DNA of 6,107 nucleotides from Paludibacter sp. GTDB taxonomy: Bacteria; Bacteroidota; Bacteroidia; Bacteroidales; Paludibacteraceae. Under the pieces are notes generated by a model that saw only the letters and a list, made by a program, of their open reading frames with translations, had not been told where the DNA came from and ran no database searches. The stretch is from contig JAQTOL010000109.1 in assembly GCA_028748945.1 (NCBI GenBank), forward strand, positions 2,944 through 9,050, in the 5' to 3' direction. The position numbers and the translations under genes are program-made. This document shows, piece after piece, positions 1 to 5,949 of this stretch; positions within the stretch are counted from its first letter, which is position 1; each line of letters starts with the position of its first letter.

Positions 1-465
1 GGAGATAATCACCTGATCAAAACCAGAAAAAAAATAAAATTCTTGGCTTCAGAAAGCACATTGTATTATGATTCACTGGATGTTATGGGTTGGCAGTTTC
101 TGGATGCCGGATTTAAGGTGTTGTTCTCATCAGATATTCCTACCATTATCGAAAAAAATGTACTAAATGATATTACTTCATTTTTAGATAAAGAAAATGT
201 AAAGCTATCGGAAATAAAGAATTTCATTTTTCATCCTGGTGGAAAGAAAGTATTGACAGCTTATGAAGAAGCTTTGGAAGTGAAAGGAGATTTTTTGAAG
301 TATACCCGGGAGGTGATGAACGACAACGGGAATATGTCCAGTACGACAGTTTTATATGTTTTGGAACGGTTTTATAAGCATGGCTTCGAAAACGGTTATG
401 GCTTAATGGTATCCATGGGACCCGGCTTTTCGTGTGAGATGGTTTTGCTTCAAATGAACAAATAA
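1..465 (+). CDS. Type III polyketide synthase (chalcone/stilbene synthase family), C-terminal part, 5' end cut by window
   Basis: The enzyme condenses malonyl-CoA units onto an acyl-CoA starter and cyclises the chain; bacterial relatives beside an ICMT-like gene make alkylpyrones or alkylresorcinols from fatty acyl starters. The frame is open from base 1, so the TTG at 43 is an internal codon, not a start. About 154 residues remain of a family usually near 350, and the catalytic Cys lies off the window. Visible: the DVMGW segment (bases 79-93), the catalytic His in FHPGG (codon 232-234), the catalytic Asn in GNMSS (codon 331-333) and the C-terminal GPGFS loop. His and Asn are 33 residues apart, the same as His303 and Asn336 of plant chalcone synthase. 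Both visible catalytic residues are intact, so nothing suggests a pseudogene. The stop is followed 4 nt later by the methyltransferase start, implying co-transcription. Product chemistry cannot be read from this part. Confidence 0.93.
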   Translation, partial: GDNHLIKTRKKIKFLASESTLYYDSLDVMGWQFLDAGFKVLFSSDIPTIIEKNVLNDITSFLDKENVKLSEIKNFIFHPGGKKVLTAYEEALEVKGDFLKYTREVMNDNGNMSSTTVLYVLERFYKHGFENGYGLMVSMGPGFSCEMVLLQMNK

Positions 466-469
466 TATT

Positions 470-961
470 ATGGCTTTCATCCTTTTCATTTTATTTATTA
501 TCCTTTTGAGAACAGGAGAACTAATCCTTTCCCGAAGTAATGAAATATGGTTGCTACAGAATGGTGCCGTTGAATATGGACAGAAACATTATCCATACAT
601 TGTGGCACTTCACGTGTTGTTTATCGTCTCATTAATTATTGAATATTCGACAAAGCAAACTGCTTTTTTCAGTCTGTTTTTCCTTGTCCTGTATTTATTG
701 TTTTTGGCATTTAAAGTTTGGGTTATCCTATCATTAGGGAAGTTTTGGAATACAAAGATTTATCATATTTCGGATTTCCCATTGATAAAAAATGGAGTAT
801 ACAAATACGTTAAACACCCAAATTACCTGATAGTAATTGCCGAAATTGCAATTATTCCGTTGGTATTTCATTTGTATTTTACGGCTATTGCTTTTACAGT
901 GCTAAATGCAATTATGTTATCGGTAAGGGTTAAAGAAGAAAATAAAGTTTTGAAAATATAA
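470..961 (+). CDS. ICMT-like integral membrane methyltransferase (BpsB/YpbQ-like), probably polyketide O-methyltransferase
   Basis: This is a 163-residue very hydrophobic protein of the isoprenylcysteine carboxyl methyltransferase family, which moves a methyl group from S-adenosylmethionine within the membrane. Hydrophobic segments lie at about residues 2-18, 43-58, 65-89 and 119-151. The family signature is present: LGKFWNTKI (89-97), the KHPNY box (115-119, with Lys for the common Arg), Glu125, and a C-terminal RVKEEN segment (153-158) expected to help bind the cofactor. Length matches the small bacterial YpbQ-type members (about 165 residues), so it looks complete. It starts 4 nt after the type III polyketide synthase stop. 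In Bacillus (bpsAB) and Streptomyces (srsAB) this pair is known to make and methylate alkylpyrones or alkylresorcinols, and the same role is inferred here. A methyltransferase for another lipid substrate is the alternative. Confidence 0.87.
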   Translation: MAFILFILFIILLRTGELILSRSNEIWLLQNGAVEYGQKHYPYIVALHVLFIVSLIIEYSTKQTAFFSLFFLVLYLLFLAFKVWVILSLGKFWNTKIYHISDFPLIKNGVYKYVKHPNYLIVIAEIAIIPLVFHLYFTAIAFTVLNAIMLSVRVKEENKVLKI

Positions 962-983
962 ACATTTTATTAAAAACAAGAAT

Positions 984-1655
984 ATGAAACAGTATTTTGT
1001 AAAGATTATATCCATTAAGCATATCACTCACGATGTGCTGCAACTGGTTACTGAAAAACCGGAAGAGTTCAACTTCATTCCGGGCCAGGCTACCCACTTT
1101 TCAATCAATAAACCCGATTGGAAAGTGAAGAAGAATCCATTCACATTCACTTGTCTTCCCGAAGATGATTTCCTTGAGTTTACGATTAAAACATATCCGG
1201 AACACAAAGGTGTAACCAATGAATTGCTGAAATTGAAGGAAGATGATGAGTTGATTCTGCACGATGTATTTGGTTCCATTGCATACAAAGGCGAAGGTGT
1301 ATTTATTGCCGGTGGTGCCGGTGTTACTCCTTTTATATCCATTTTCAGGGATCTTCAGACGAGAAATGAAATCGGTAAAAACAAACTCATTTTTGCCAAT
1401 AAGATGAAAAGGGATATTATTCTGAAAAGCGAATTTGAAGATATGTTGGGTAGAAATTTCGTTAATATTTTATCCGAAGAACAGGTGGAAGATTATGCTT
1501 ACGGGCAAATCACCGAAGATTTTCTGAAAGAGTATGTTAATAAAGTCACTAAACATGTATATATCTGTGGACCACCACCCATGATGGAAGCACTAGTAAA
1601 GCAATTAGCAAATCTGGGTCTACCAAAAAATGCAATTATTGAAGAAACATTTTAA
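984..1655 (+). CDS. FAD-dependent NAD(P)H oxidoreductase, ferredoxin-NADP reductase fold (flavodoxin reductase-like)
   Basis: A 223-residue soluble flavoprotein with an N-terminal FAD-binding beta-barrel (about 1-100) and a C-terminal NAD(P)-binding domain (about 103-223). Such enzymes move electrons between NAD(P)H and a one-electron carrier or a small acceptor. Visible motifs: FIPGQ (31-35), the flavin loop NPFTFT (51-56), GVT (76-78) for the FAD phosphate region, the nucleotide loop GGAGVTPF (110-117) and CGPPPMM (195-201). The chain ends in an aromatic residue (ETF). There is no Cys-rich [2Fe-2S] domain, so it needs a separate partner or acts directly on a small molecule. The flavin loop usually begins with Arg (RxYS/T type); here it is Asn51 after two lysines. 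It lies 22 nt after the methyltransferase, in the position that a flavoprotein hydroxylase (srsC) occupies in the Streptomyces phenolic lipid operon. A role in lipid oxidation or quinone reduction is inference only. Confidence 0.86.
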   Translation: MKQYFVKIISIKHITHDVLQLVTEKPEEFNFIPGQATHFSINKPDWKVKKNPFTFTCLPEDDFLEFTIKTYPEHKGVTNELLKLKEDDELILHDVFGSIAYKGEGVFIAGGAGVTPFISIFRDLQTRNEIGKNKLIFANKMKRDIILKSEFEDMLGRNFVNILSEEQVEDYAYGQITEDFLKEYVNKVTKHVYICGPPPMMEALVKQLANLGLPKNAIIEETF

Positions 1656-1660
1656 TGTTT

Positions 1661-1666
1661 GAAGGA
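1661..1666 (+). promoter_or_regulatory. Possible ribosome binding site setting the hydrolase start at 1674
   Basis: GAAGGA ends 7 nt before the ATG at 1674, the only convincing purine-rich Shine-Dalgarno match ahead of a gene in the window. It favours that ATG over the in-frame TTG at 1659, which would lie before the site and only 3 nt after the preceding stop. Bacteroidota often initiate without such sites, so the weight is moderate. Confidence 0.4.
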
Positions 1667-1673
1667 ATTTAAA

Positions 1674-2630
1674 ATGCAACATTATATTGTTTCAACTATT
1701 AAGTCAAATAATCTAAAAAACTATTTTATGCGATACTTTGGAAACAACATCAAAACTCTTGTAAACAATCTGGTGGTTAGTTACACCGATCAGGGACCGG
1801 ATGATGCTCCGGTACTCATTTTTATTCATGGTTTTCCACTTAATAAATCCATGTGGAACAAGCAGGTTGAAGAACTCAAGAAAAATTACCGTGTAATTGT
1901 CTACGATATTCGTGGGCATGGAGATTCTGATGCAGGAACTGAGGACTTTTCAATCAGGCTTTTCGAGAATGATTTAATCATGCTTATGGATAAGCTAAAG
2001 ATTAACAAAGCTTCACTGTGTGGACTTTCTATGGGCGGGTACATTGCTCTAAATGCTTTAGTATACAACCCTGAACGATTTGATTCACTTGTATTGTCAG
2101 ATACCAGTTGCCTGGCCGATACGCCTGAAGCAAAAACAAAAAGGCTGAATGCAATCAACACTATTTTAGAAAAAGGGGTAAATTACTACGCCGACGAAAG
2201 TATAAAAAATCTTTTTGCTCCTGAATCATTTATCACAAATGAGAATGAAATTATTTTAGTAAAAGAGATGATAAGTAATACGAAAGAAGTATCAATTTGT
2301 TGTTCCTTGCTGGCTTTGTCCGCCCGAAAAGAAACATGCCACAAACTTTCAGGTATTGAAGTACCTGTGCTTATTTTGGTAGGCGAAGAAGATAAAATAA
2401 CGCCACCGGAAGTATCTCAGATGATGTTTGAAAATATTAAAAATTCCACGCTTCATATTATTCAGCATGCAGCCCATTTAAGCAATATGGAAAACCCCGA
2501 AGAATACAACAATCAATTGCAACGTTTTTTTAATACAGTTTACAAAAAAACAACAAAAGTTCTCACCGGTAATGATAATTCAATTATGAGTCAATTGAGC
2601 AGCAAACTGAATATCCTTTTATCCTTTTAA
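1674..2630 (+). CDS. Alpha/beta hydrolase (enol-lactonase/esterase-like), in the polyketide gene run
   Basis: An alpha/beta-hydrolase fold protein of 318 residues from the preferred ATG. The catalytic set is visible (numbering from ATG 1674): IHGFP oxyanion motif (51-55), nucleophile Ser119 in GLSMGG, Asp240 in GEEDK and His268 in the AAHLS segment, giving a complete Ser-Asp-His triad. The overall pattern resembles 3-oxoadipate enol-lactonase-like and general esterase members, but the substrate cannot be read from sequence. The conserved fold begins near NLVVSY, so the first ~25 residues are not part of it; an in-frame ATG at 1728 would remove most of them and is a credible alternative start. 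The C-terminus carries ~30 residues past the last catalytic helix (after FFNTVY), which is longer than usual. It lies 18 nt after the reductase and 11 nt before the catalase, so it is probably in the same transcript. It might cleave a thioester, lactone or ester of the lipid pathway; this is inference. Confidence 0.88.
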   Translation: MQHYIVSTIKSNNLKNYFMRYFGNNIKTLVNNLVVSYTDQGPDDAPVLIFIHGFPLNKSMWNKQVEELKKNYRVIVYDIRGHGDSDAGTEDFSIRLFENDLIMLMDKLKINKASLCGLSMGGYIALNALVYNPERFDSLVLSDTSCLADTPEAKTKRLNAINTILEKGVNYYADESIKNLFAPESFITNENEIILVKEMISNTKEVSICCSLLALSARKETCHKLSGIEVPVLILVGEEDKITPPEVSQMMFENIKNSTLHIIQHAAHLSNMENPEEYNNQLQRFFNTVYKKTTKVLTGNDNSIMSQLSSKLNILLSF

Positions 2631-2641
2631 CCCCGTTACAA

Positions 2642-4129
2642 ATGGAAAAGAAAAAACTAACAACAGCCAGTGGCCGTCCATATACCGAGTTTGAGAACTC
2701 CATGACAGTTGGAAACCGTGGACCTATTCTATTACAGGATTATTTTCTGCACGAAGATATGGCACACTTCAACCGTGAACGAATTCCTGAGAGGGTAGTA
2801 CATGCAAAAGGGGCCGGAGCATTCGGCACTTTCACCGTAACGAATGACATAACACAATACAGCAAAGCAAAAATATTTTCAGACATTGGTAAGCAAACAA
2901 AGATGTTTGCCAGGTTTTCACAAGTAGCCGGAGAAAAAGGAAGTGCCGACAGTGAAAGAGACCCTCGAGGTTTTGCACTTAAGTTTTATACCGAAGATGG
3001 TAACTGGGATTTAGTAGGCAATAACACTCCGGTTTTCTTTATTAAAGACCCGAAAAAGTTCTCGCATTTTATCCATACCCAAAAGCGCGATCCAAAAACA
3101 AATTGTAAAAGCTGGACGATGAAGTGGGACTTTTGGAGTTTAACTCCCGAAAGTTTACATCAGGTATTGATACTGATGAGCGACCGTGGAACTCCGTTTT
3201 CTTATCGCAATATGAATGGTTATGGTAGCCACACTTTTTCTCTCATCAATAAAAACAATAAACGGGTATGGGTAAAGTTCCATTTCAAAACATTACAAGG
3301 AATAAAAAATTTCAACGGTAAGGAAGCTGATGAAATGCGGGGCATTGACCCCGATCAGGCACAACGCGATTTAGTAGAATCAATTGAGAAAAAAGATTTT
3401 CCAAAGTGGACCTTACAAATTCAGTTAATGACCGACGAACAGGCAAAAACATTTAAATGGAACCCTTTCGATCTCACAAAAGTATGGTTTCACAAAGATT
3501 TCCCATTAATTGATGTGGGCACGATGGAATTGAATGAAATTCCGGAAAATTATTTTCGCGATGTAGAGCAGTCAGCTTTTAATCCTGCCCATGTGGTTGA
3601 TGGTATTGGTTATTCACCCGATAAAATGCTGCAAGGCCGCTTACTTGCTTATCCCGATGCACACCGTTATCGTTTAGGAACTAACTATGAACAAATTCCG
3701 GTTAACCAATGTCCTTATGCAGTTGCAAATTACCAACGCGACGGGTTTATGCAAACAGGTGATAATGGAGGTTCAAAACCAAACTACCGCCCCAATAGTT
3801 TTGACGATATTGTGGTTGATGAAAGTTATAAAGAACCTGCAATGCCATTAGAATCGAATGTTGCCGATTGGTTCGATCGCAACGAAAATGACGACGACCA
3901 CTATACCCAACCCGGGATATTATATAGCAGGGTAATGAACAATCAGGAGAAAAAAAACACCATAAACAACATTGTAAGTACCATGAAAGAAATTTCAGGT
4001 GAGAAGAAAACTGAAATTATAAACCGGCAGTTATGCCAATTCTTCCGTGCAGATAAACAATTAGGAATGGCTGTAGCAAAAGGTTTGGGCATTGAATTTG
4101 ACGTAAAGACAATGGAACATTCCAGATAA
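2642..4129 (+). CDS. katA: Monofunctional haem catalase, small-subunit (clade 3 type)
   Basis: Converts two hydrogen peroxide molecules to water and oxygen in the cytoplasm. The 495-residue length is that of the small-subunit, usually NADPH-binding catalases, and there is no C-terminal flavodoxin-like domain as in the large type. The active site is complete: distal His54 in RVVHAKG, distal Asn127 in LVGNNTP (73 residues on, the same spacing as His75-Asn148 of human catalase), and the proximal haem-ligand Tyr337 in RLLAYPDAHRYRLG with Arg333 four residues earlier. The N-terminus (TTASGRPY, VGNRGPILLQDY) is typical and there is no signal peptide, so the ATG at 2642 is secure. It starts 11 nt after the hydrolase stop, suggesting read-through from the polyketide run, and a short inverted repeat overlaps its stop codon. 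The katA symbol is by family convention; the paralogue name in this organism is unknown. Confidence 0.97.
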   Translation: MEKKKLTTASGRPYTEFENSMTVGNRGPILLQDYFLHEDMAHFNRERIPERVVHAKGAGAFGTFTVTNDITQYSKAKIFSDIGKQTKMFARFSQVAGEKGSADSERDPRGFALKFYTEDGNWDLVGNNTPVFFIKDPKKFSHFIHTQKRDPKTNCKSWTMKWDFWSLTPESLHQVLILMSDRGTPFSYRNMNGYGSHTFSLINKNNKRVWVKFHFKTLQGIKNFNGKEADEMRGIDPDQAQRDLVESIEKKDFPKWTLQIQLMTDEQAKTFKWNPFDLTKVWFHKDFPLIDVGTMELNEIPENYFRDVEQSAFNPAHVVDGIGYSPDKMLQGRLLAYPDAHRYRLGTNYEQIPVNQCPYAVANYQRDGFMQTGDNGGSKPNYRPNSFDDIVVDESYKEPAMPLESNVADWFDRNENDDDHYTQPGILYSRVMNNQEKKNTINNIVSTMKEISGEKKTEIINRQLCQFFRADKQLGMAVAKGLGIEFDVKTMEHSR

Positions 4130-4145
4130 AGACTTAAAAGTCTTT
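4128..4145 (+). terminator. Inverted repeat at the catalase stop, weak terminator candidate
   Basis: The arms AAAGACTT and AAGTCTTT are perfect 8-base inverted copies separated by AA. In RNA this would fold as a 7-bp stem with a 4-base loop. The first arm begins inside the TAA stop codon of the catalase. The 3' arm ends in only three Ts followed by GG, and the stem has just two G-C pairs, so it is weak as an intrinsic terminator. It lies at the start of the longest intergenic gap in the window, which is why a transcript boundary is considered here. A regulatory site or chance repeat is also possible. Confidence 0.3.
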
Positions 4146-4203
4146 GGTAGAGATTATATCAGCATTTAAATCAAATACATATTAACAACTAATTTAATTT
4201 ATC

Positions 4204-4743
4204 ATGAAAACAAAAATTCAAACCGTATATTTATTGGTAGCATTTTCATTTCTTTTCTTAACAGGATGTACAACAGAAGGACCGCAGGGACCCGCAGGAG
4301 CTGATGGGCAAAATGCAGCCGTGTATTATTCCGAATGGTTTAGTCCGACATCTTGGTCAGGTACTTCGGGCGATTGGTTTTTCAGTGCCTCAGCACCCGA
4401 TTTGACTCAAAATGTTGTAGAAAGTGGCGTAGTGCTGGCTTATGTGTGGCTGGATGGCGATTTGTATAATTCAACTACGGTCACGCCATTACCTGCCTAT
4501 GCTCTTGGTGCAAACTGGAGTTTTTTAATTCACCAATATGGAAGTATTGAGTTTACCTGCGATATGAGTACTCAACCTTATAATGCAAATGATAAATTTC
4601 GGTTTATTGCCATTCCGGGTACTTCTACTGCATTAAAAACAGCAGCGATAAAATACAATACCAAAAGTAAGCTTATCAATATGCCCTACAGTGAAGCATG
4701 TAAATTATTTGATATAAAGGACTCGCTACAAATACTAAAATAA
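4204..4743 (+). CDS. Small lipoprotein with a collagen-like Gly-X-Y segment, unknown function
   Basis: A 179-residue exported lipoprotein. Residues 1-21 form a signal peptide (KTK positive end, hydrophobic core about 8-20) ending in the lipobox LTGC, with Cys22 as the predicted lipidated residue. Four Gly-X-Y triplets follow directly (residues 26-37, GPQ-GPA-GAD-GQN), then a region rich in Trp, Tyr, Ser and Thr (about 40-150) with a beta-rich look, and a C-terminal segment with IPGTS, AAIKYN and MPYSEACKLFDI. No acidic retention signal is seen after the Cys, which fits outer-membrane placement in a Bacteroidota cell, though that is inferred. Proteins of this general layout occur widely in the phylum, without an assigned role as far as I know. 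It follows the 74-nt gap after the catalase and overlaps the next start by one base (TAATG). The leader is A/T-rich without a Shine-Dalgarno match. Confidence 0.84.
   Translation: MKTKIQTVYLLVAFSFLFLTGCTTEGPQGPAGADGQNAAVYYSEWFSPTSWSGTSGDWFFSASAPDLTQNVVESGVVLAYVWLDGDLYNSTTVTPLPAYALGANWSFLIHQYGSIEFTCDMSTQPYNANDKFRFIAIPGTSTALKTAAIKYNTKSKLINMPYSEACKLFDIKDSLQILK
4279..4314 (+). repeat. Four collagen-like Gly-X-Y codon triplets
   Basis: Twelve codons encode GPQ GPA GAD GQN directly after the lipidated Cys region of the lipoprotein. The DNA is locally G/C-rich compared with its surroundings because of Gly, Pro and Ala codons. Four triplets are too few for a stable triple helix on their own, so a short spacer or trimerising stalk is the more likely role. 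Confidence 0.7.
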
Positions 4744-5006
4744 TGGAAAATCAAACGACTATACAATTGAAAAGTAAAGAGCATGAAGATCTAGAAAGGG
4801 ATTTGAATTTGAAAATTATGCGTGTGACCACAGAAATAAAAGATCATTATCCTGAGTTGATTAAATTTTTAGACGAAATGCCCGTAACAATTCCTGATGA
4901 ACAGAATATGGAAATTACGTTGAAGAATTTAAAATCATATTATGATTCGCTGAATTCTGTATTGACTAACTATATTTCAGAACAACCCCAAAAATCAAAA
5001 CTCTAA
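4743..5006 (+). CDS. Conserved-looking hypothetical small protein, 87 residues
   Basis: Not recognised as a named family. It is a charged, mainly helical cytosolic protein with no signal peptide, membrane segment or Cys. Its most distinctive part is the middle, HYPELIKFLDEMPVTIPDE (35-53), followed by a second helix NLKSYYDSLNSVL (62-74); the N-terminal 10-33 region is a predicted charged helix. The composition looks like a small helical-hairpin protein. Its ATG shares its first base with the last base of the lipoprotein stop (TAATG), which implies translational coupling to the lipoprotein and argues that it is a real gene. A link to the lipoprotein or to the downstream hydrolase and DJ-1-type gene is suggested only by position. 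The codon style is like its neighbours. Confidence 0.75.
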   Translation: MENQTTIQLKSKEHEDLERDLNLKIMRVTTEIKDHYPELIKFLDEMPVTIPDEQNMEITLKNLKSYYDSLNSVLTNYISEQPQKSKL

Positions 5007-5052
5007 TATTCTCAGATCATAATTAATTTACAACAATTAAATATTTAGAATC

Positions 5053-5904
5053 ATGGAAAAGCTAATTGAAAACAAATTGTTTGGAAAGGTAAGAGCAGAA
5101 TATATTGAGGTTGAACCTTTTGTAAATCTTCACATTACAGATGCAGGCGAAGGTAGACCCATCGTATTAATACCCGGCTGGCCACTAAGCGATGAAATGT
5201 ACGAATACCAGTACAACGACTTAATGAATAGTCATTTTCGGGTTATTGGTATCACGTTGAGAGGTTTTGGCAAATCGAGTAAACCTTATACAGCCTATAA
5301 TTACGATGTACATGCGTTGGATATAAAGCGGGTTTTAGATAAACTGGATGTTAAAGATGCAATCTTATGTGGCTTTTCTATGGGTGGAGCCATTGCTATT
5401 TCTTATTTGTCATTATATGGTTCTTCCCGGGTTTCGAAACTGGTTTTAGCCGGTGCAGCAGCACCCATCTGGACACAACGGGAAGATTTTCCCTATAATC
5501 TGACTCAAAGTGCAGTTGATGATTTAATTGCGTTGAATTATAAAGACAGACCCCTGCTTTTGGCCAACTTTGCAAAGATATTTTCGGCTACCGAAACTTC
5601 GTTAAATAAAGGTATAAGCAAATGGCTGAATGGAATGGGATTAGTTGCTTCAGCTCATGCCACTGCTCAATGTTTATATGCCTTGCGGGATACAGACCTA
5701 CGGAATGATCTGAAAAAAATTGATATTCCAACCTTGATTATGCATGGAAAAAAAGATAAAATATGTTCATTCGATTTGGCTGAACAAACCAAAAAACTCA
5801 TTTCTGATGCACGTTTGGTTGCTTTTGAGCATAGCGGTCATAGTCTGTTTCTGGAAGAAACAGAAAAATTCAATACAGAACTGATCAAATTTGCACAAGA
5901 ATAA
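5053..5904 (+). CDS. Alpha/beta hydrolase, non-haem chloroperoxidase/arylesterase-like
   Basis: A 283-residue alpha/beta-hydrolase. Visible parts: IPGWPLS (40-46) in the oxyanion position, the LRGFGKSSKP strand-turn (69-78), nucleophile Ser109 in GFSMGGA, Asp235 in HGKKDK and His263 in HSGHSLF, a full Ser-Asp-His triad. The GWPLS and RGFGKSS motifs place it near the cofactor-free haloperoxidase/arylesterase group, whose physiological work is usually ester or lactone hydrolysis and whose peroxidase activity works through peracids. The usual HG pair at the oxyanion motif is PG here (Pro41), which is uncommon. About 20 residues precede the fold start; ATG 5053 is the first in-frame start after the 46-nt gap and reads MEKLIENKLFGK. 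It is not a close copy of the first hydrolase in the window. Being next to a DJ-1/PfpI gene and downstream of catalase points to stress or detoxification, but the substrate is unknown. Confidence 0.89.
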   Translation: MEKLIENKLFGKVRAEYIEVEPFVNLHITDAGEGRPIVLIPGWPLSDEMYEYQYNDLMNSHFRVIGITLRGFGKSSKPYTAYNYDVHALDIKRVLDKLDVKDAILCGFSMGGAIAISYLSLYGSSRVSKLVLAGAAAPIWTQREDFPYNLTQSAVDDLIALNYKDRPLLLANFAKIFSATETSLNKGISKWLNGMGLVASAHATAQCLYALRDTDLRNDLKKIDIPTLIMHGKKDKICSFDLAEQTKKLISDARLVAFEHSGHSLFLEETEKFNTELIKFAQE

Positions 5905-5949
5905 GCTAAATCAGGATCAATCCACAATATAATAAAAACAAATAACATC

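Noticed and set aside
43..45. TTG as start of the first gene
   Set aside because: The frame is open to base 1 and the residues before and after it belong to the middle of a type III polyketide synthase; the true start is upstream of the window.
463..472. Frameshift or fusion between the polyketide synthase and methyltransferase
   Set aside because: The synthase ends with its normal GPGFS-containing C-terminus and a proper stop, and the methyltransferase has its own ATG and a full-length fold; they are separate adjacent genes.
1028..1342. Reverse-strand open frame of 104 codons within the reductase gene
   Set aside because: It lies opposite a clear flavoreductase gene with intact motifs, and its translation is Ser/Pro-rich with no recognisable domain.
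1713..2161. Two reverse-strand open frames opposite the first hydrolase
   Set aside because: They are antisense shadows of a gene with a complete catalytic triad and show no domain or upstream initiation signal.
4140..4203. Bacteroidota-type promoter (TTTG with TAnnTTTG about 20 bases on) before the lipoprotein
   Set aside because: A TTTG occurs at 4143-4146 but no acceptable TAnnTTTG follows at the right distance.
4279..4314. True collagen triple-helix domain
   Set aside because: Only four Gly-X-Y triplets are present, far fewer than needed for a stable helix; reported as a short collagen-like segment only.
5007..5052. Promoter or terminator between the 87-residue gene and the second hydrolase
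   Set aside because: The gap is A/T-rich with no convincing hairpin plus T-run and no matching promoter pair.
5905..5949. Promoter before the DJ-1/PfpI gene
   Set aside because: A TTTG lies at 5890-5893 inside the preceding gene, but the matching downstream element is absent.
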